Shown here piece by piece: positions 43,689 through 52,838 of a DNA stretch of 64,000 bases; within the stretch, counting starts at the first letter, position 1; every line of letters starts with the position of its first letter. This DNA comes from Ureibacillus yapensis (lineage in GTDB: Bacteria > Bacillota > Bacilli > Bacillales_A > Planococcaceae). Both the position numbers and the translations under genes were made by a program. The stretch is taken from positions 60,544 through 124,543 of the forward strand of contig NZ_QWEI01000008.1 in NCBI RefSeq assembly GCF_003515775.1, read 5' to 3'. Under the pieces are notes generated by a model. The model saw only the letters and a program-made list of their open reading frames with translations. It was not told where the DNA came from and searched no databases.

Positions 43689-46600
43689 AACCCATTAAAC
43701 TAACACTGAGAGCTTTTGGTCCATATAAAAATGAAGAGACCATTGATTTCACGGAACTCAAAGGTAACCGTCTATTTGTAATTTCAGGTTCAACCGGTGC
43801 TGGAAAAACAACGATTTTCGATGGAATCAGCTTTGCGTTGTATGGGTTTGGCAGTGGACAGGATCGCAAGGATACGAAATCGTTAAGAAGCGATTTTGCC
43901 GAAGATGGGGTCCATACCGCAGTAGAATTGCTCTTTGAAATCCATGGAAGAACGTACCGTGTTCTTAGGCAGCTGCCGCATGTGAAAGAAGGCCGTAAAA
44001 CGGCAACGGGTGAGAAATACGAGTTTTTTGAAGTTCGGGACGGGCAAGAGGTTCCTGTAGTGGAACGTCAAAAGGTTACCGATATTAATCAAAAAATCGA
44101 GCAAATCATCGGTTTGTCCTATGATCAATTCAATCAGATTGTTATGTTGCCGCAAGGTGAATTTCGTAAATTATTAACCTCTCAATCCGAAAACAAGGAA
44201 GAAATATTGCGCAAGATCTTTAAAACGAATCGTTATGGCGAGATGGCGCAAAAGCTGGAAGAAAAGAAAAAATGGGCCGATCAGGAACTGAATAAAGCGC
44301 GGATTGAGAAAAACAGTTATATTAGCCAAATTGCCGGTGCTTTGCCCGAACGGGAATCGGTATTGTTTGAACATTTAAAGCAAGAGTCGAATATTTATCA
44401 AATTCAAGATGGATTGGACGATGAAATACACTACTACCAGCAAAAAATCAGGGAAGACCAGAAGCGCTACGAAGATGCTGTAGAAAAACATAACAAACAA
44501 TATAATCGATTCATGCAGGATAAAGCATTGAATGAGCGCATTGAAAACTTCGAAAAGAGAAAGGTGAAGCTGCAAGAGCTGCAGCAGCAAACACCCTACC
44601 ATGAACAAATAAAAAGAGACATCGATGCTGCGAATAAGGCAAATAAAATTTTTCCTTTGAATCAGCAATGCCATGAATTGCATAAGGAAAAGGTTGAAAA
44701 GCAAAACAGGCTGCTGGAAGTAACGCAAAAACTTGAAAAGGCAAAAAGTGATTTAGAGGAAACAAAAATTGCCTATGAGGCTGAAAAGGAAAAACAGCCA
44801 GAAAGGGAAATAGCCACTCAAAAAGTATCGGAACTTAGAACCAAAATACCGCTATATGAACAAATCGATTCTCAAAGCAAATTGGTAGAATCTTTACAGT
44901 TGAAGGTAAATGATGCACAAGGAACTCTGAAAAAGATTGAACAAAACCTCATAGAGGAAAAGGAAAAAGTAACTGGATTAACGCAAACCGTAGAAAAGCT
45001 CGAAGAAAAAACGGAAACTTTTAATGAGATGCTGGAGAAGCAAATGACGTTGCGTGAGGTCATGAATGCTTTCTCCAATTATCATCAAGTGAAACAGCAA
45101 GTAGATAACTTGCTGGAACAATCCAAAATGATTGACTCCGAATATGAAAAGGCAAAAAGTCTATATGAGTTGGAAGAAAGCGGATGGTTGGCGAACCAAG
45201 CTGCACGTCTTGCGGCAACTTTGGTGCAAGGCATGCCATGTCCGGTTTGCGGAAGTACGGAGCACCAGCATATAACCGAACAACATGAGGAAACAATTGA
45301 CGAAGCAGCAGTGAAGAGATTGAAAGAAAGTCTTTCGCTTATTGAACAGAAAAAATATAAAATCGAAGGCAATCTCCAATCGGCCAAGGCCCAACTCTCA
45401 CAATGCGAAGAGAAACTTGCCGGCTTGCAGGCACCTATTGAAAAGGAACAGCAGTTTAGCGGCCAGTTTAATGAGCAAACCGTCCAATTGCAGCAATTAA
45501 AAATGGAAGCTGCGCAGCTAGGAAACTATAAAAAGCAGCTAAAAGATTTTAAGATTAGATTAGAACAATTGGAAAGCGATCAAAAACAAGCCGAGCAAAC
45601 TTACTATCAGTCCAATCAACAGCTGTTAAAAGAAAATACCGTGCTAACGGAATTGCAAAAAGGTATACCAAGTGAGCTGCAGCATATTTCGCAACTATAT
45701 ACAGCGATTGAAGAGGCTGAAAAGTACAAGCTAACCTTGATTAATCGTTGGGAACAGATTCAAAATGCCAAGCATGAAGTAGAAAAGTATGTTGCAGCAG
45801 CAGAAGAAGCGGCCAAACAAACCGCAGGGGCGATCGAGCAAATAGAAGAGAAATTAAACGTTGCAAAAGAGAAGTTTAAACGTTCGCTGGCTGAAGAAGG
45901 TTTCGAAAACTATAAGCATTTTGAGGCCTCGTTAAAATCAGAACAGGAAATTCAAAGAATGCAGAATAAATATATGGAATTCTCAAAGGAGCTCCACCTT
46001 TTAACCTCTCAGATCCAGCAAGAGAGCGAAGAGTTGGATGGTAAGCAGAAGGTTGACTTAAGCGTGGCTGAACAAGCAGTAGCCAATTTAAAATTGGAAT
46101 ATGAGCATGCTTTCCAAACCTTAAACAAATCCAAGGAATGTGAAAGGCAGGCAATCGATTTTTCGGAGAAGCTTGATCAAGTTGCGGACAAAATCTTCAA
46201 ACTTGAGGAACAATCCAACCAGATCATTGATTTATATAATTTATTGCGCGGCCAAAATAGCAAAAAAATCTCCTTTGAACGCTACGTGCAAATGGGGTAT
46301 TTGGAACAGATTACTGAAGCAGCCAATATACGTTTGAAAAATTTATCGAATGGCCAATATAGTTTGCAGTGTTCTGACCGCCAAGAATCCCATGGCCGCC
46401 AAAGCGGGTTAAGTCTCGATGTCTATGATATGTATACAGGACAATCGCGCGATGTGAAATCCTTATCAGGCGGCGAGAAATTTAACGCTTCCCTCTGCTT
46501 GGCACTTGGGATGGCGGATGTGATCCAAAGCTTCCAAGGGAATGTCAAAATTGACACGATGTTTATTGATGAGGGCTTTGGATCATTGGATGAAGAATCG

Positions 46601-46759
46601 TTGATGAAGGCAATCGATACACTCATCGACCTTCAAAGAACGGGAAGAATGATTGGCGTCATTTCGCACGTAGCAGAACTAAAAGCCGCAATGCCTGCCA
46701 TACTGCAAGTCGAGAAAATGAAGGAAGGCTATAGCAGAACGTCGATTGTTTTAAAATAA
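43685..46759 (+). CDS. sbcC: Exonuclease SbcCD subunit C
   Basis: 1024 residues, an SMC-like ATPase: N-terminal Walker A GSTGAGKTT near residue 36, two long coiled coils (about 175-500 and 540-860), a zinc-hook CPVCG near residue 518 that dimerises the complex, and a C-terminal ABC signature SLSGGEKFNASLCLALG plus Walker B MFIDEGFG. It is the ATPase partner of SbcD. Length and all motifs are normal. Confidence 0.97.
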   Translation: MKPIKLTLRAFGPYKNEETIDFTELKGNRLFVISGSTGAGKTTIFDGISFALYGFGSGQDRKDTKSLRSDFAEDGVHTAVELLFEIHGRTYRVLRQLPHVKEGRKTATGEKYEFFEVRDGQEVPVVERQKVTDINQKIEQIIGLSYDQFNQIVMLPQGEFRKLLTSQSENKEEILRKIFKTNRYGEMAQKLEEKKKWADQELNKARIEKNSYISQIAGALPERESVLFEHLKQESNIYQIQDGLDDEIHYYQQKIREDQKRYEDAVEKHNKQYNRFMQDKALNERIENFEKRKVKLQELQQQTPYHEQIKRDIDAANKANKIFPLNQQCHELHKEKVEKQNRLLEVTQKLEKAKSDLEETKIAYEAEKEKQPEREIATQKVSELRTKIPLYEQIDSQSKLVESLQLKVNDAQGTLKKIEQNLIEEKEKVTGLTQTVEKLEEKTETFNEMLEKQMTLREVMNAFSNYHQVKQQVDNLLEQSKMIDSEYEKAKSLYELEESGWLANQAARLAATLVQGMPCPVCGSTEHQHITEQHEETIDEAAVKRLKESLSLIEQKKYKIEGNLQSAKAQLSQCEEKLAGLQAPIEKEQQFSGQFNEQTVQLQQLKMEAAQLGNYKKQLKDFKIRLEQLESDQKQAEQTYYQSNQQLLKENTVLTELQKGIPSELQHISQLYTAIEEAEKYKLTLINRWEQIQNAKHEVEKYVAAAEEAAKQTAGAIEQIEEKLNVAKEKFKRSLAEEGFENYKHFEASLKSEQEIQRMQNKYMEFSKELHLLTSQIQQESEELDGKQKVDLSVAEQAVANLKLEYEHAFQTLNKSKECERQAIDFSEKLDQVADKIFKLEEQSNQIIDLYNLLRGQNSKKISFERYVQMGYLEQITEAANIRLKNLSNGQYSLQCSDRQESHGRQSGLSLDVYDMYTGQSRDVKSLSGGEKFNASLCLALGMADVIQSFQGNVKIDTMFIDEGFGSLDEESLMKAIDTLIDLQRTGRMIGVISHVAELKAAMPAILQVEKMKEGYSRTSIVLK

Positions 46760-46823
46760 CTGAAGGCGTGCCGGTGTGTTTCATCTAGGAGATGAAAGCC
46801 CGTTATCGTGTGTTAAACAGAAA

Positions 46824-46865
46824 AGAAGCCCTTCATCCAAAGATGAAGGACACTTTTTGGCTTCT
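46824..46865 (+). terminator. Hairpin after sbcC
   Basis: AGAAGCC/GGCTTCT outer stem and CTTCATC/GATGAAG inner stem; the only T run lies inside the structure, so its terminator strength is uncertain. Confidence 0.6.
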
Positions 46866-46877
46866 ATTCAATTCCAA

Positions 46878-46922
46878 GCAAAACGCAAGAATGAAGATTA
46901 ATCGCCATTCCTTGCGTTTTGC
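46878..46922. terminator. Hairpin between sbcC and the small minus-strand gene
   Basis: GCAAAACGCAAG paired with CTTGCGTTTTGC, extended by ATG/CAT. It may stop transcription of either flanking gene. Confidence 0.6.
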
Positions 46923-46961
46923 CTGGAAATCTCAAGCTCGAAAATCAATTTTGAATCACGC

Positions 46962-47084
46962 TTATTTACGTCGTCCGGTAGGTACTGTAGAGGATGCCTT
47001 TCGATTATTCATCGCTTTTTTAATCATTGGATAGACAATCGGCGCTACTTTTACAATTGTTCTCATGATTTTTCGATAATTCAT
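46962..47084 (-). CDS. 40-residue basic protein with one hydrophobic segment
   Basis: A short frame starting MNYRKIMRTIVKVAPIVYPM and ending TGRRK. AAAGGAGTG lies 10 bases before the ATG, a strong ribosome site for so short a frame. It is highly basic with an amphipathic or single membrane helix (residues 8-24). I recall similar tiny proteins in spore formers but cannot name a function. The hairpin at 46878-46922 lies behind it. Confidence 0.65.
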   Translation of the reverse strand: MNYRKIMRTIVKVAPIVYPMIKKAMNNRKASSTVPTGRRK

Positions 47085-47141
47085 GTAGATGCACTCCTTT
47101 GCTTTATGAATATAATACCCCTTTGGGAGTCCGGCAAAACT

Positions 47142-47462
47142 TTACCGTACCACTCGAAACGCTTGGACAAAATTCCAAACAATCACAGTCATTGAAATAA
47201 TAAAATAAATAGCCATAAATGCAAACATCCAGATGACAAATCCATCGATATTCCCATTATTGGCAGAGAACACGCCAATAAACCCGAATAATGCTAAAAG
47301 CAAGGAAAGGGCAGCAGGGATTGAATGGGAAATAAATGCCCGTTTTGCGTGGTGTTTCACTTCAGCATCTTTAATGACAAAATACACAACTAAAGGCAGC
47401 AAGAACGGTGCGAATAAAATACTAACATAACTAAGGGCAGAAATGATTTTATTGTTATCCAT
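47142..47462 (-). CDS. DUF4870 domain membrane protein
   Basis: 106 residues with three hydrophobic segments and the DUF4870-typical pattern LSYVSILFAPFLLPLVVYFV followed by VKHHAKRAFISH. Function is unknown. ATG 47462 has GAGGAG 6 bases upstream; the longer frame to 47549 has none and would run into the thiT promoter. It is divergent from thiT. Confidence 0.85.
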   Translation of the reverse strand: MDNNKIISALSYVSILFAPFLLPLVVYFVIKDAEVKHHAKRAFISHSIPAALSLLLALFGFIGVFSANNGNIDGFVIWMFAFMAIYFIISMTVIVWNFVQAFRVVR

Positions 47463-47505
47463 ATGAACTCCTCGTTTTCCTATTGTTGGCTCCTCAAAGG
47501 CTCTC

Positions 47506-47533
47506 TTGAAAAAAGACATTGCTTTGGTATAAT
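47506..47533 (+). promoter_or_regulatory. Sigma-A promoter of the TPP-riboswitch/thiT unit
   Basis: TTGAAA, 16 bases, TATAAT. The implied start lies about 20 bases before the riboswitch. Confidence 0.8.
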
Positions 47534-47562
47534 GGGAGTGTTCAAACAATCAAAAAGATGTA

Positions 47563-47657
47563 GTACCCACAAGGGGAGCTGATGAAGTCAGCTGAGATTG
47601 TGCACTCGTTGCACTAACTCTTTGAACCTGTAAGTTAGCACTTGCGTAGGGATGTGG
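47563..47657 (+). promoter_or_regulatory. TPP (THI-box) riboswitch
   Basis: The aptamer signature is clear: AAGGGGAGC, then GCTGAGAT, CTTTGAACCTG and finally GCGTAGGGA, in the right order and spacing. Thiamine pyrophosphate binding should favour the terminator at 47676-47707 and switch off thiT. Confidence 0.95.
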
Positions 47658-47675
47658 ATAGAAACCGACTGCAAC

Positions 47676-47707
47676 TGGCGTCAGGCTCTGTCCTGGCGCC
47701 ATTTTTA
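47676..47707 (+). terminator. Expression-platform terminator of the TPP riboswitch
   Basis: A 10-bp stem TGGCGTCAGG/CCTGGCGCCA with a 6-base loop and T5 tail, 19 bases after the aptamer and 95 bases before thiT. Confidence 0.9.
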
Positions 47708-47801
47708 TGTGGGTAAACAAACCACACATATATGTATTAGACAAAAAGTTTTCTATTCCTTCTCAAATGGTCAACATCGGACTAAGGAGAGGAGAGTTGT
47801 T

Positions 47802-48359
47802 ATGAACAATAAAAGATTATTAATGCTTGTAGAGATTGCGATATTCGCAGGGATTGGGGTTGTGCTAGACAAAATATCCTTCTCGCTGTGGGCGCAAGGT
47901 GGTTCCATCAGCTTTGTTATGCTGCCGATTCTTATAATAGCGGTTCGTTGGGGAGTAATCCCGGGCATGATCACTGGATTGTTGATTGGTGTTTTGCAAA
48001 TGCTTTTGGGCGGCTATATTTTCCACTGGGCACAAGCATTGCTGGATTATGTGGTGGCCTTTTCGGTTGTCGGATTGGCAGGGGTTTTCCGCAAGCAAAT
48101 TATTCAAGCGGCACAGGCGGTTAAAAAGAAAACAATGGTTGTTTATATTGTATTGGGGATCGTGATAGGCGGCCTGTTGCGTTATGCCGCACATGCGATT
48201 GCAGGTGCAGTATTCTTCAGTGAATATGCGGGAGATCAAAATGTCTGGATTTACACAATAATCTACAATGGTTCCTATATGATTCCCGCCATTCTATTGA
48301 CGGCTATTGTAGGCGCATTTATTTTCACTGTCGCACCAAGGCTTGTGCAAACAAAGTAA
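47802..48359 (+). CDS. thiT: Thiamine transporter ThiT (ECF S component)
   Basis: 185 residues, six predicted helices, matching ThiT/YuaJ: the N-terminal LVEIAIFAGIGVVLDKISF, the loop WAQGGSISFVMLPI and the C-terminal GSYMIPAILLTAIV. It binds thiamine and works with the shared ECF energy-coupling module encoded elsewhere. Control by the TPP riboswitch upstream confirms the substrate. The ATG follows GGAGAGGAGAG. Confidence 0.96.
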   Translation: MNNKRLLMLVEIAIFAGIGVVLDKISFSLWAQGGSISFVMLPILIIAVRWGVIPGMITGLLIGVLQMLLGGYIFHWAQALLDYVVAFSVVGLAGVFRKQIIQAAQAVKKKTMVVYIVLGIVIGGLLRYAAHAIAGAVFFSEYAGDQNVWIYTIIYNGSYMIPAILLTAIVGAFIFTVAPRLVQTK

Positions 48360-48373
48360 ATAACAGCTATCTG

Positions 48374-48409
48374 CGCAAGAATGTGATTTCAAAGCATTCT
48401 TGCGTTTTT
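48374..48409 (+). terminator. Terminator after thiT
   Basis: CGCAAGAATG/CATTCTTGCG stem with a T5 tail. Confidence 0.92.
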
Positions 48410-48510
48410 CTATTTAACTATCATAAAATGGACGGTAAGATTCAAAAATACATTATCATAAGCAGTTGCCCAATAATTTGTTTCAATTATGGTATATTAT
48501 ATAAAGATAA

Positions 48511-49287
<777 letters not shown>

Positions 49288-49305
49288 GAAGCAGTATTTC
49301 AGTTC

Positions 49306-49355
49306 AAAAAAAATCCTGGCACTTGAACTTACTTCAAGTGCACAGGATTTTTTTT
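49306..49355. terminator. Bidirectional terminator between map and the TspO-like gene
   Basis: A long stem AAAATCCTG-g-CACTTGAA paired with TTCAAGTG-c-ACAGGATTTT, T-rich on both exits. The stop codon of the minus-strand gene lies in its loop. Confidence 0.9.
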
Positions 49356-50060
49356 CATGAAAAAGATGCCGACTATGATTACACCAGCCAGGAAAAGAGC
49401 GGCCGTTGTGACGAGAAGCTCGCCAAATCCATTTGCTGCAGCGATGCCTAAATAACACCAAATAAACACAATCGGATAGGCAACATCAAAATGGTGGAAG
49501 CGCAGGTGAAGAGCAATTGCCGTTCCAATAGTCATCACGATGACTGCCCACAGCGCATTGCTTAACCCAAATCCCGACCATTGCATATGCACCAAGAAAT
49601 AACAGCAGTTCAAGATGAGCAGAAATGTTGACCACCCAAAATAGACTGCAATGGGCATTCGCAATTTAAACAAACTTTTCTTCAAAGGATAAGTTAAATA
49701 CAAACCAAATAAGGTTACAACCTGAAGCAATAAAATAACGATGGTAGAGACGTACAGGTTGCTATGCCAGCTCCATAGGGAGGCAATTTGGAATAGTACT
49801 ACTAAGATGAATAGAATTGTTTGCAAGTTGGAAATGAAATGGTTTTCGCCACGCAGATGAAAATATTGATAAATCCAAAAGAACAGCAAAATAAAGATGG
49901 CTAGCCATATGTAATATACATAGTTTGCTGGTGCAACTAATAATGGCAATCGATCTATCAGTTCAATGGTTGAATAACCATTATATTCGAACAAAAATGC
50001 TTTAAGAGTAAAAAGCGTGGCCACTATGACCGAAATAAATAATAAGATTAAACGAGTCAT
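49329..50060 (-). CDS. TspO/MBR-related membrane protein
   Basis: 243 residues with seven to eight hydrophobic segments. The second half (MPIAVYFGWSTFLLILNC, then WSGFGLSNALWAVIVM and DVAYPIVFIWCYLGIA) follows the pattern of the long tryptophan-rich TspO-like proteins of Bacillales. TspO proteins bind porphyrins and steroids, but the role of this long form is not known. ATG 50060 lies 6 bases after GGGGAGG; the longer frame is not supported. Confidence 0.78.
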   Translation of the reverse strand: MTRLILLFISVIVATLFTLKAFLFEYNGYSTIELIDRLPLLVAPANYVYYIWLAIFILLFFWIYQYFHLRGENHFISNLQTILFILVVLFQIASLWSWHSNLYVSTIVILLLQVVTLFGLYLTYPLKKSLFKLRMPIAVYFGWSTFLLILNCCYFLVHMQWSGFGLSNALWAVIVMTIGTAIALHLRFHHFDVAYPIVFIWCYLGIAAANGFGELLVTTAALFLAGVIIVGIFFMKKNPVHLK

Positions 50061-50163
50061 CCATTCCTCCCCTTTCTCTAAAATTATATACATTAAAAAA
50101 GTTTTGAACAACATTTTCCCATGTGAAGGGGATAATGGCAAAAAAAATTTCAGGAGCGAGAAT

Positions 50164-50918
50164 ATGAAGAAATTGGAAAATCTTGATTTAAATCAAACAA
50201 TCGATAAAAAAGATTACAAAATAGAGTTAAAAAAGCTTCAATATGAAATGTTGAATATCCAGCAATTCTTATTGAACCATAAAATTGGCTTAATCATTGT
50301 TTTTGAAGGGATGGATGCTGCCGGTAAAGGTGGTGCCATTAAAAGGTTAACACAAAGGCTCGATCCACGGGGATATCTTGTTCACCCAATTTCAGCACCG
50401 CAGCCGCATGAAAGACGCTATCATTATCTTCATCGATTTTGGCGCAAGCTGCCGCAACATGGCCAAATTGCCATTTTCGACCGCTCATGGTATGGAAGAG
50501 TATTGGTTGAAAGAATAGAGGGTTTTGCCTCTACAGAAGAATGGTCCAGAGCATATGATGAGATAAATGACTTTGAAAAAACACTAACTGACGAAAATTA
50601 TATCTTGATAAAATCCATGTAGATAAAGAGGAACAACTAGTGCGTTTCCAGGAGCGGCAAACCAATCCATATAAAGTATGGAAGCTAACGGAAGAAGATT
50701 GGCGCAACCGTGAAAAATTTGATGAGTATGTTGCATGCGCGAATGAGATGATCGGCAAAACAGATCAAAAGAAAGCGCCATGGGTTTTAATTTCCGGAAA
50801 TAATAAGCACTATGCCCGCATAAATGTATTAAAAGAGACCATTCAACATATAGAAAGAATAGCAGTTGAAAGGGGATTGAATATTACTTATATTTATAAC
50901 CAAGACAAACAGGAATAA
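50164..50918 (+). pseudogene. Polyphosphate kinase 2 family gene, frameshifted
   Basis: The first frame (50164-50622) encodes the PPK2 N-terminal part with Walker A EGMDAAGKGGAIKR near residue 48 and the Walker B/lid FDRSWYGRVLVERIEGF near 105, then stops in ILIKSM. The second frame, from about 50613, continues at once with HVDKEEQLVRFQERQTNPYK and the normal C-terminus APWVLISGNNKHYAR. Compared with the family pattern LIK-F-W/F-LHI, about 7 bases are missing. Two aromatic residues are lost as well as the frame, so this looks like a true deletion. PPK2 enzymes transfer phosphate between polyphosphate and nucleotides. Confidence 0.88.
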
Positions 50919-51052
50919 TTTAGCATATACTGAATAAAGAGATAAAACATGTACAAAATGATGGAAAGAAATGGGGAAGAAATTTAAAGAAAGGCAACAG
51001 GGTACTTGGCATGAGGAAGTTTTTGAATCTATTACATAAAAAGGGTGATAAT

Positions 51053-51604
51053 TTGGTCAAAATTGAGGGGGATCGGCTATTATTACGTACCTTTGTGGAG
51101 TCAGATGCAAAGAGCCTGGCGGAGCTAATGAAAAGAAATAAATATTTTTGGGCAACCCATGAACCATTGCATGAAGAAGACTTCTACACAGAGGAAGCAC
51201 AATTCAAGAAAATATTGGAAAGTATACATCTCCTTCGAGCGAATCGGGAATATTCATTTGGCATTTATCCGAAAGGAAGCAATGTTTTGATTGGCCATAT
51301 TTCTTTATATGCCATTAAAAGGCTGCCTTACAATAGTGCATTTATCGGCTATTCAATCGATGAGAAATATACACGAAAAGGAATCGCCACCGAAGCAGTC
51401 AAGGAAGTTGTCCAGTTTGCTTTTCGAAAAGTGAAGCTGCATCGTTTGGAAGCCTATGTATCGCCCAAAAATGAAGGGTCGATCCGGGTTTTGGAAAATG
51501 CCCAATTTATTCGGGAGGGGCTCTTGCGCGAACTTTTGTATATTAACGGAAATTGGGAAGATCATTATATTTATTCCCTATTAAAAGAGGAATGCAGGTA
51601 TTGA
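51053..51604 (+). CDS. GNAT acetyltransferase, RimJ/RimL type
   Basis: 183 residues with a RimJ/RimL-like GNAT fold: IEGDRLLLRTF at the start, IGYSIDEKYTRKGIATEAVKE-type acetyl-CoA loop near residue 105, and NEGSIRVLENAQF near 145. Members acetylate protein N-termini or small amines; the target is unknown. TTG 51053 lies 6 bases after AAGGGTG and gives the usual N-terminus; an ATG at 51011 in frame is possible but has a poor site. Confidence 0.87.
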   Translation: MVKIEGDRLLLRTFVESDAKSLAELMKRNKYFWATHEPLHEEDFYTEEAQFKKILESIHLLRANREYSFGIYPKGSNVLIGHISLYAIKRLPYNSAFIGYSIDEKYTRKGIATEAVKEVVQFAFRKVKLHRLEAYVSPKNEGSIRVLENAQFIREGLLRELLYINGNWEDHYIYSLLKEECRY

Positions 51605-51627
51605 AAAAAGCAAGCGCTTTCCTTAAA

Positions 51628-51664
51628 AAAGGCTGTCTTGAAAGCATTCAGGACAGCCTTTTGA
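51628..51664. terminator. Terminator between GNAT and carbonic anhydrase genes
   Basis: AAAGGCTGTC/GACAGCCTTT stem with TTGAA/TTCA inner pairing, between convergent genes. Confidence 0.85.
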
Positions 51665-51672
51665 TATTGACA

Positions 51673-52281
51673 TTAATTTTCGTTTGAATTTGAATTGCTT
51701 TCGTTATTTCCAGCCAAAAAATCATTCCCGTCGGATAGCAGGTCCAATTTTCCTGTGCCTGGATCAATGGCAAGACCGTGAACAGGAGTCCCTTTAGGCA
51801 TAAGTGGGTGGTTGCGAATCAAGTCAACGCTTTTTAAAACACTTGTTGAAACATCACCAAATCCACGAAGCCACTCCTTTACATCAACCCCAGAATAATT
51901 GACGAGATTGATAATCTCCTCGCTTACGCCGCGCTCAAGCATATGTTGAAGCATAAGATCTGGATCCAAGGCGCTCATTCCACAGTCATGATGGCCGATT
52001 ACATACACTTCATCGGCTTTCAACTCGTAAACAGCAACCAATAAACTTCGCATGATCGCACCGAATGGATGGCTTACAAGCGCCCCGGCACTTTTCACAA
52101 CTTTGATGTCTCCATTGCGCATGTTCATTGCTTTTGGAAGCAATTCTACTAAACGAGTATCCATGCACGTTAAGATTACTGCTTTTTTATCCGGATACTT
52201 TGAAGTAATGTAAGGCTCGTACTGTTTGAATTTAACGAATGATTCATTATAGCTTAAAATTTCTTGTAATGAAGTTCCCAT
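51673..52281 (-). CDS. Beta-class carbonic anhydrase
   Basis: 202 residues. The zinc ligands of the beta class are visible: Cys39 and Asp41 in LTCMDTRL, His97/98 and Cys100 in GHHDCGM. It interconverts CO2 and bicarbonate in the cytoplasm. It resembles YtiB-type enzymes of Bacillus. The C-terminus carries an unusual Asn/Ser-rich tail of about 10 residues. GGGG precedes the ATG. Confidence 0.94.
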   Translation of the reverse strand: MGTSLQEILSYNESFVKFKQYEPYITSKYPDKKAVILTCMDTRLVELLPKAMNMRNGDIKVVKSAGALVSHPFGAIMRSLLVAVYELKADEVYVIGHHDCGMSALDPDLMLQHMLERGVSEEIINLVNYSGVDVKEWLRGFGDVSTSVLKSVDLIRNHPLMPKGTPVHGLAIDPGTGKLDLLSDGNDFLAGNNESNSNSNEN

Positions 52282-52325
52282 AAGTTTTAACCCCTTTTTT
52301 TAACGTTACATTCTAATTATAAACG

Positions 52326-52370
52326 AAAAAAGTCGACAAAACTCATGTCTGGAATTTTGTCGACAAAAAT
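52326..52370. terminator. Terminator between the 46-residue gene and carbonic anhydrase
   Basis: A perfect 10-bp stem GTCGACAAAA/TTTTGTCGAC with a T6 run on the minus strand exit (52326-52331) and some T on the plus side. Confidence 0.85.
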
Positions 52371-52373
52371 ATT

Positions 52374-52514
52374 TTAGAATTTTTCGGTTGGTTTCGGATC
52401 AACTCTTACCGAAGAGGAAGAATCCAATCCGATGCGTAAATAATGAATGAACATTGCCAGTGAAATACATAACACAACCATAAATCCAGTAACGGTTGAA
52501 ATAAACAGTCCCAT
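52374..52514 (-). CDS. 46-residue single-pass membrane protein
   Basis: A short frame beginning MGLFISTVTGFMVVLCISLA, with one membrane helix (about 3-24), then a polar tail with a run of four Ser and ending KPTEKF. AAAGGAGT lies 9 bases before the ATG and a good terminator starts at its stop codon, so it is a real transcription unit. I cannot name the family; small membrane proteins of this kind are common regulators or subunits. Confidence 0.72.
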   Translation of the reverse strand: MGLFISTVTGFMVVLCISLAMFIHYLRIGLDSSSSVRVDPKPTEKF

Positions 52515-52780
52515 AATATAAAGACTCCTTTCTTTAATTAAAGTCATTGAAATTATTATACTATATACCCATGATTGAATGAAAGGTGATTCGGAGATAA
52601 AATTGCCAAATTTATGAATCTATCACTTAAAGGTTGCTAGATAAAGTGAACGATGGAAAACTCCAAAATATAAAATGCATTTACTACCGCTTTTTTATAA
52701 AATAGCGGAGTGAATCATCGTAATATTTGTAGAAATTATGAAATATTAATATTTAAGAGAAGGATTCTGTCATCAAACTG

Positions 52781-52807
52781 TAAATAAAGCTGAAAGATTG
52801 TCGAAAA
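52781..52807 (+). promoter_or_regulatory. Sigma-D promoter of motAB
   Basis: TAAA, 15 bases, GTCGAAAA, against the flagellar consensus TAAA-N14/16-GCCGATAA: 4/4 and 6/8 matches at ideal spacing, 31 bases before motA. Nothing else is evident in the 324-base gap 52515-52838. Confidence 0.72.
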
Positions 52808-52838
52808 AAAGAATAGTAGAAGATTTGGAGGAACATAT

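Noticed and set aside
46792-47034. Plus-strand open frame of 80 residues after sbcC
   Set aside because: It runs through two hairpins and antisense to the better supported 40-residue gene; no ribosome site.
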